Shown piece by piece: positions 61,287 to 64,000 of a stretch of DNA of 64,000 nucleotides. The position numbers were made by a program, and so were the translations under genes. Each line of letters opens with the position of its first letter. The stretch's first letter is position 1. The stretch covers positions 62,001 to 126,000 of the forward strand of contig CAKZJV010000005.1 of NCBI GenBank assembly GCA_937120475.1. The letters run 5' to 3'. The stretch is from an uncultured Cryomorphaceae bacterium. Its GTDB lineage: Bacteria; Bacteroidota; Bacteroidia; Flavobacteriales; Schleiferiaceae. The notes beneath the pieces were generated by a model. That model was not told the DNA's origin and did not search any database. It worked only from the letters and a program-made list of their open reading frames with translations.

Positions 61287-61889
61287 TTAATCAAAAAAAT
61301 AGGTTACCCCGAGGGCCGTTTGCCAGAAAACGGTGGAAGCTCCGCTGGTAAAGTTCCAGCTATAGCCCATTCCCAGATCCAGCAGGAATTGATCGTTCCC
61401 GTAACTCAGTCCCGCTTTAGGGATAAACCCTACATACCCCTGGGAAACATCTTCTGAACCGTCACTTATTCCATAATAATAGCTATCAAGCCTGTAATTT
61501 TCAGATCTTACCGTGACATCCGTGGCCACAAAAGGTGAAAAATTTGCATCCAGTATCCGGTACTGGTAGCCAAAGCCGAGTATCCATCCGTAGTGGTCCG
61601 CATAAACTTCATAACCTGGCCTTACCTGCGGGTACTCGCTGGAATAGGCCACCACGGGAAAAGTATCCTGCCGGGCATTAAGTGAATAGTATGAAGCGTA
61701 AATAGTGGCTTGCCACTGATCGAGAGGATCTTCGCTAATCCGGTAACCCAGGGAATACATAAGGCCCGGTTTGAATACGTAGCCGAAGCGTCCATCGGGT
61801 TGCAGGTAGGTGATTTCCGTGTAGATTTGGCCCTTTACACTCCCTGCCAAGGCAGACAGCAATATAATCAGGCTCAGGATTTTTTTCAT
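61287..61889 (-). CDS. Outer-membrane beta-barrel-like protein
   Basis: A 200-residue protein from the ATG at 61887-61889, which starts a signal peptide (MKKILSLIILLSALAGSVKG). The mature part has barrel strands (YTEITYLQPDGRFGYVFKPGLMYSLGYRI, ILGFGYQYRILDANFSPFVATDV) and ends LGVTYFFD. A -7 box lies 21 nt upstream. It is cotranscribed with the lipoprotein gene. Its function is unknown. Confidence 0.68.
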   Translation of the reverse strand: MKKILSLIILLSALAGSVKGQIYTEITYLQPDGRFGYVFKPGLMYSLGYRISEDPLDQWQATIYASYYSLNARQDTFPVVAYSSEYPQVRPGYEVYADHYGWILGFGYQYRILDANFSPFVATDVTVRSENYRLDSYYYGISDGSEDVSQGYVGFIPKAGLSYGNDQFLLDLGMGYSWNFTSGASTVFWQTALGVTYFFD

Positions 61890-61909
61890 GGAATGGTTAA
61901 TTAAGGCGG

Positions 61910-61917
61910 CAAATATA
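61910..61917 (-). promoter_or_regulatory. Candidate -7 promoter box for the barrel/lipoprotein operon
   Basis: On the minus strand this reads TATATTTG followed by CC, an exact TAnnTTTG match, 20 nt upstream of the ATG at 61889 and just after the terminator of the previous gene. Confidence 0.45.
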
Positions 61918-61930
61918 AAATAAGCGGTAT

Positions 61931-61959
61931 AAAAAAAGAGCCCGGTTAGCACCGGGCTC
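61931..61959 (-). terminator. Intrinsic terminator of the CarboxypepD_reg gene at 61995
   Basis: A 9-bp stem GAGCCCGGT / ACCGGGCTC with a 4-base loop. On the minus strand it is followed by seven T residues, 35 nt after the stop of the gene ending at 61995. Confidence 0.9.
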
Positions 61960-61994
61960 TTTCGTCCAACATAAACAACACCTACTACTTTCTC

Positions 61995-62432
61995 TTAAAA
62001 TCCTTTAAGGGCTGCGTTTTTCACAATACCGCCCAACATTTCAATAATGTCTGATGAGCCGGAACCTTCTTTTTTGGCAACTTCTACTTTTTTTCTTTCA
62101 AGGGGAATATCGAATAGCGCTACCCTGGACTCCTGGGCCACCAGATTATTGACCACCATTTTTTCGAATTCACGGCCATATACTTCGATGCGATAAACGC
62201 CCGGCTCAATGGAATCCGTGGAATACTTTCCGTTGTAGCCGCTGGTGATGCTGGTAATTACCTCACCTTGGTGGTTGCGGATAAGAATGTTGACGTGTGA
62301 AACGTCCTCAAAAGTTTGCGCATCGTAAATGCGCCCTTTGATTATAGAATTTTGGGCACTCATCCATTGCGATAGGCAAAGGCAGATACTTAAAGCCCAG
62401 CCGGTAAAACCGGTTCCTGCTGCATTTTTCAT
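61995..62432 (-). CDS. Small CarboxypepD_reg-domain exported protein
   Basis: A 145-residue protein with a signal peptide (ALSICLCLSQWMSAQ) and one carboxypeptidase-like regulatory domain (IIKGRIYDAQTFEDVSHVNILI, GYNGKYSTDSIEPGVYRIEVYG). The tail is basic then Gly/Ser-rich and ends in a short amphipathic segment (DIIEMLGGIVKNAALKGF). Unlike the protein at 59979 it has no clear membrane anchor. It is a single gene closed by a strong terminator. Its function is unknown. Confidence 0.7.
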   Translation of the reverse strand: MKNAAGTGFTGWALSICLCLSQWMSAQNSIIKGRIYDAQTFEDVSHVNILIRNHQGEVITSITSGYNGKYSTDSIEPGVYRIEVYGREFEKMVVNNLVAQESRVALFDIPLERKKVEVAKKEGSGSSDIIEMLGGIVKNAALKGF

Positions 62433-62606
62433 AATGGCTTCGTTTAAAAGTGAATACTCCGTGAATACCTGCCGGAACTACATCGGGCAGACTTTTGCCT
62501 GAGCTTTATAGCGATACGTTTCAGGGGGTAGAAAACCCCTTTGTGTATAATTTCCAGGGCTTTGCTTCCTTACTTATATAGAGTGAAATACTGAAAAAAG
62601 GTTGCC

Positions 62607-63116
62607 CTAGTTATTGGCTGATTCTTCGGATACAGCGGGGCGCATCCAACTCAATACGGAAATACGGCCGTCCTGCTCCCTGCGGGCTATGCCCATCCAT
62701 TCCAGTAGTGGCAGGCCCATCAATTGACCGGAGGAATACATTTGTTGCAAATACTGGGACTCGCCCTTGTAACCACCATCATGAAAAAGCATCTGTACGG
62801 GAATTTTACAAACCTGGGAGGCGAGGAACGACCAGCACATAACCGCCATTTCATCGTCCTTCTTATGTGGAAATTCTACGGCTATATCCCCAAAAATCTG
62901 GTCCCGCTCTTCCGGCAAGGTTACGGCCAGGTGACCCGCTTCGTGTAGTAAGTCGCCCGGGTATTTCAGCTTGGTGGGGTCATAAACCACCGCTCCTCCG
63001 CTGATGGTTACGCCCGGTAGAAAAGTATCATCCGGTAGTTCTTCGATTTTATAGGGGATTTGAAAATGATCGAAAAAAGCAGTGATATTTTGTACGGCTT
63101 GTTGTTCGGGCTCCAT
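62607..63116 (-). CDS. Conserved protein with a HExxH motif
   Basis: A 169-residue cytoplasmic protein. It contains LLHEAGHLAV near residue 57, a HExxH zinc-binding motif within a helix, preceded by GGAVVYDPTKLKYPGD. Downstream lie DDEMAVMCWSFLASQVCKIP and LPLLEWMGIARRE. It resembles small zincins such as the ImmA/IrrE type in layout only, and activity is not shown. Its ATG directly abuts the stop of the SDR gene, so the two are probably made together. Confidence 0.65.
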   Translation of the reverse strand: MEPEQQAVQNITAFFDHFQIPYKIEELPDDTFLPGVTISGGAVVYDPTKLKYPGDLLHEAGHLAVTLPEERDQIFGDIAVEFPHKKDDEMAVMCWSFLASQVCKIPVQMLFHDGGYKGESQYLQQMYSSGQLMGLPLLEWMGIARREQDGRISVLSWMRPAVSEESANN

Positions 63117-63878
63117 TTAAGCTTGGTTTTTATGAACCAGGGTTGAACTGGCTTGTGCACTGGGTAAAATTAATACATCTGCGAGATTTACATGAGCGGG
63201 GCGGGTAGCGATAAACACTACCAAATCGGCAATATCTTCAGCCTGTAAGGCTTGGTAGCCTTCATATACTTTTTGGCTGCGCCCGGAGTCTCCTTTAAAA
63301 CGAACCAATGAGAATTCGGTTTCTACCAAGCCCGGTGCTATTTGTGAAACACGGATGTTATGTTGGTTCAGGTCAAGGCGCATGCCGCTATTGATGGCAT
63401 CTACCGCGTGTTTGGAAGCACAATACACATTGCCGTTGGGGTACACCTCCCGACCGGCTATGGAGCCGATGTTGATAACATGCCCGGAGTTGCGTTGTAC
63501 CATTCCCGGCAGAATAGCCCTCGAAACATAAAGCAGGCCCTTCACATTGATATCAATCATCGCCTCCCAATCTTCCAGGCTACCTTCCTGGATAGAGGAA
63601 AGTCCGTGGGCATTTCCGGCATTGTTGATCAGCAGATCAATTGCTCGCCATTCTTCCGGTAAAGATTCAATAGCCGCAACTACCGCTTCATGGTCTCGTA
63701 CATCAAAGGTAAGGGTGGTAATATCGGTAACGGCAGACAGTTCTTCTTTCAATTCTTTCAGGCGTTCCGCCCTGCGGCCACAGGCAATAATGCGGTAGCC
63801 TTCTTTAGCCAGTAAGCGGGCAGTAGCCCTTCCGATGCCTGAGGTAGCACCCGTGATGAAAGCGGTTTTTTGAGCCAT
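63117..63878 (-). CDS. SDR family NAD(P)-dependent oxidoreductase, YdfG-like
   Basis: A 253-residue classical short-chain dehydrogenase. The cofactor loop is TGATSGIGRA at the N-terminus; CGRR fits NADP preference; NNAGNAHG, the catalytic IGSIAGRE and YCASK (Tyr and Lys) blocks and PGLVETEFSLVRF are present. The nearest type is YdfG, which oxidises serine or 3-hydroxy acids; the substrate is not certain. Its stop abuts the HExxH gene. The promoter should lie in the last 120 bases of the window. Confidence 0.9.
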   Translation of the reverse strand: MAQKTAFITGATSGIGRATARLLAKEGYRIIACGRRAERLKELKEELSAVTDITTLTFDVRDHEAVVAAIESLPEEWRAIDLLINNAGNAHGLSSIQEGSLEDWEAMIDINVKGLLYVSRAILPGMVQRNSGHVINIGSIAGREVYPNGNVYCASKHAVDAINSGMRLDLNQHNIRVSQIAPGLVETEFSLVRFKGDSGRSQKVYEGYQALQAEDIADLVVFIATRPAHVNLADVLILPSAQASSTLVHKNQA

Positions 63879-64000
63879 GCATTGGAATTTAGCCCGAAGT
63901 TACTGGACCTTTTTTTAATTCCTAGCATAAAGAAGAATTGAATGTATTTTCCACAACTACTTACTTTCGTAAATATTTATCCGCCAATCTTAAACTTAAT

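Noticed and set aside
1-64000. CRISPR arrays, rRNA, tRNA, insertion sequences, phage genes
   Set aside because: Both strands were read for repeated spacers, transposase motifs and RNA gene signatures; nothing convincing was found.

Overview
The window comes from a Bacteroidota chromosome, most likely order Flavobacteriales. The evidence is gldF/gldG beside dnaN, a type IX secretion (T9SS) C-terminal sorting domain, many CarboxypepD_reg/beta-barrel outer-membrane proteins, LVIVD-repeat lipoproteins, DUF5686, DUF6090 and Lacal_2735-like proteins, and -7 promoter boxes of the TAnnTTTG type. It is an ordinary chromosomal stretch. I see no rRNA, tRNA, CRISPR array, insertion sequence or phage genes.

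Layout. 1-3.9 kb: the 5' end of pruA, a DUF4177-like secreted protein, an outer-membrane barrel, a PPP-type phosphatase and dnaN. 4-8.5 kb (minus): a tight operon of SAM hydrolase, ABM monooxygenase, gldF, gldG and a DUF4340 protein, running toward dnaN. 8.7-11.2 kb (plus): phoH-purC-porin, coupled by ATGA overlaps and closed by a terminator. 11.4-13.0 kb: a modular repeat surface protein.

13.07-21.15 kb (plus): an AT-richer run of eleven tightly spaced, co-directional genes, all for exported proteins. They are a protease-associated domain protein, a matrixin metalloprotease with two T9SS-type C-terminal modules, a duplicated cysteine-containing secreted protein around a lipocalin-like protein, and six barrel-like proteins. 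This is the most likely accessory island and the best candidate for an undescribed system.

21.2-34.3 kb: a DnaQ/GIY-YIG fusion, DUF5686 barrel, LVIVD lipoproteins, yggS, pheT, DUF6090, a histone-deacetylase-like hydrolase, SRPBCC, a lipoprotein, YdeI-like and VOC proteins. 34.4-43.9 kb (mostly minus): a P460/hexaheme cytochrome, a sulfotransferase coupled to an OlsF-like two-domain acyltransferase, aspartate kinase, and an SSAT-like acetyltransferase coupled to lysA. 44.1-46.1 kb: serC-serA (serine synthesis). 46.3-54.7 kb: two LytS/LytTR two-component systems around a cystathionine gamma-synthase family gene. One sits behind a LiaF-like membrane protein; the other forms an operon with a TonB-dependent receptor.

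55-64 kb: a Lacal_2735-like small protein behind a hairpin, a second YdeI-like protein, a RelE/ParE toxin-antitoxin pair with a coupled 29-codon ORF, mfd, small CarboxypepD_reg proteins with a lipoprotein and a barrel, a HExxH protein and an SDR oxidoreductase.

All family assignments come from reading motifs by eye; no database search was run. G+C statements come from counting sample lines.
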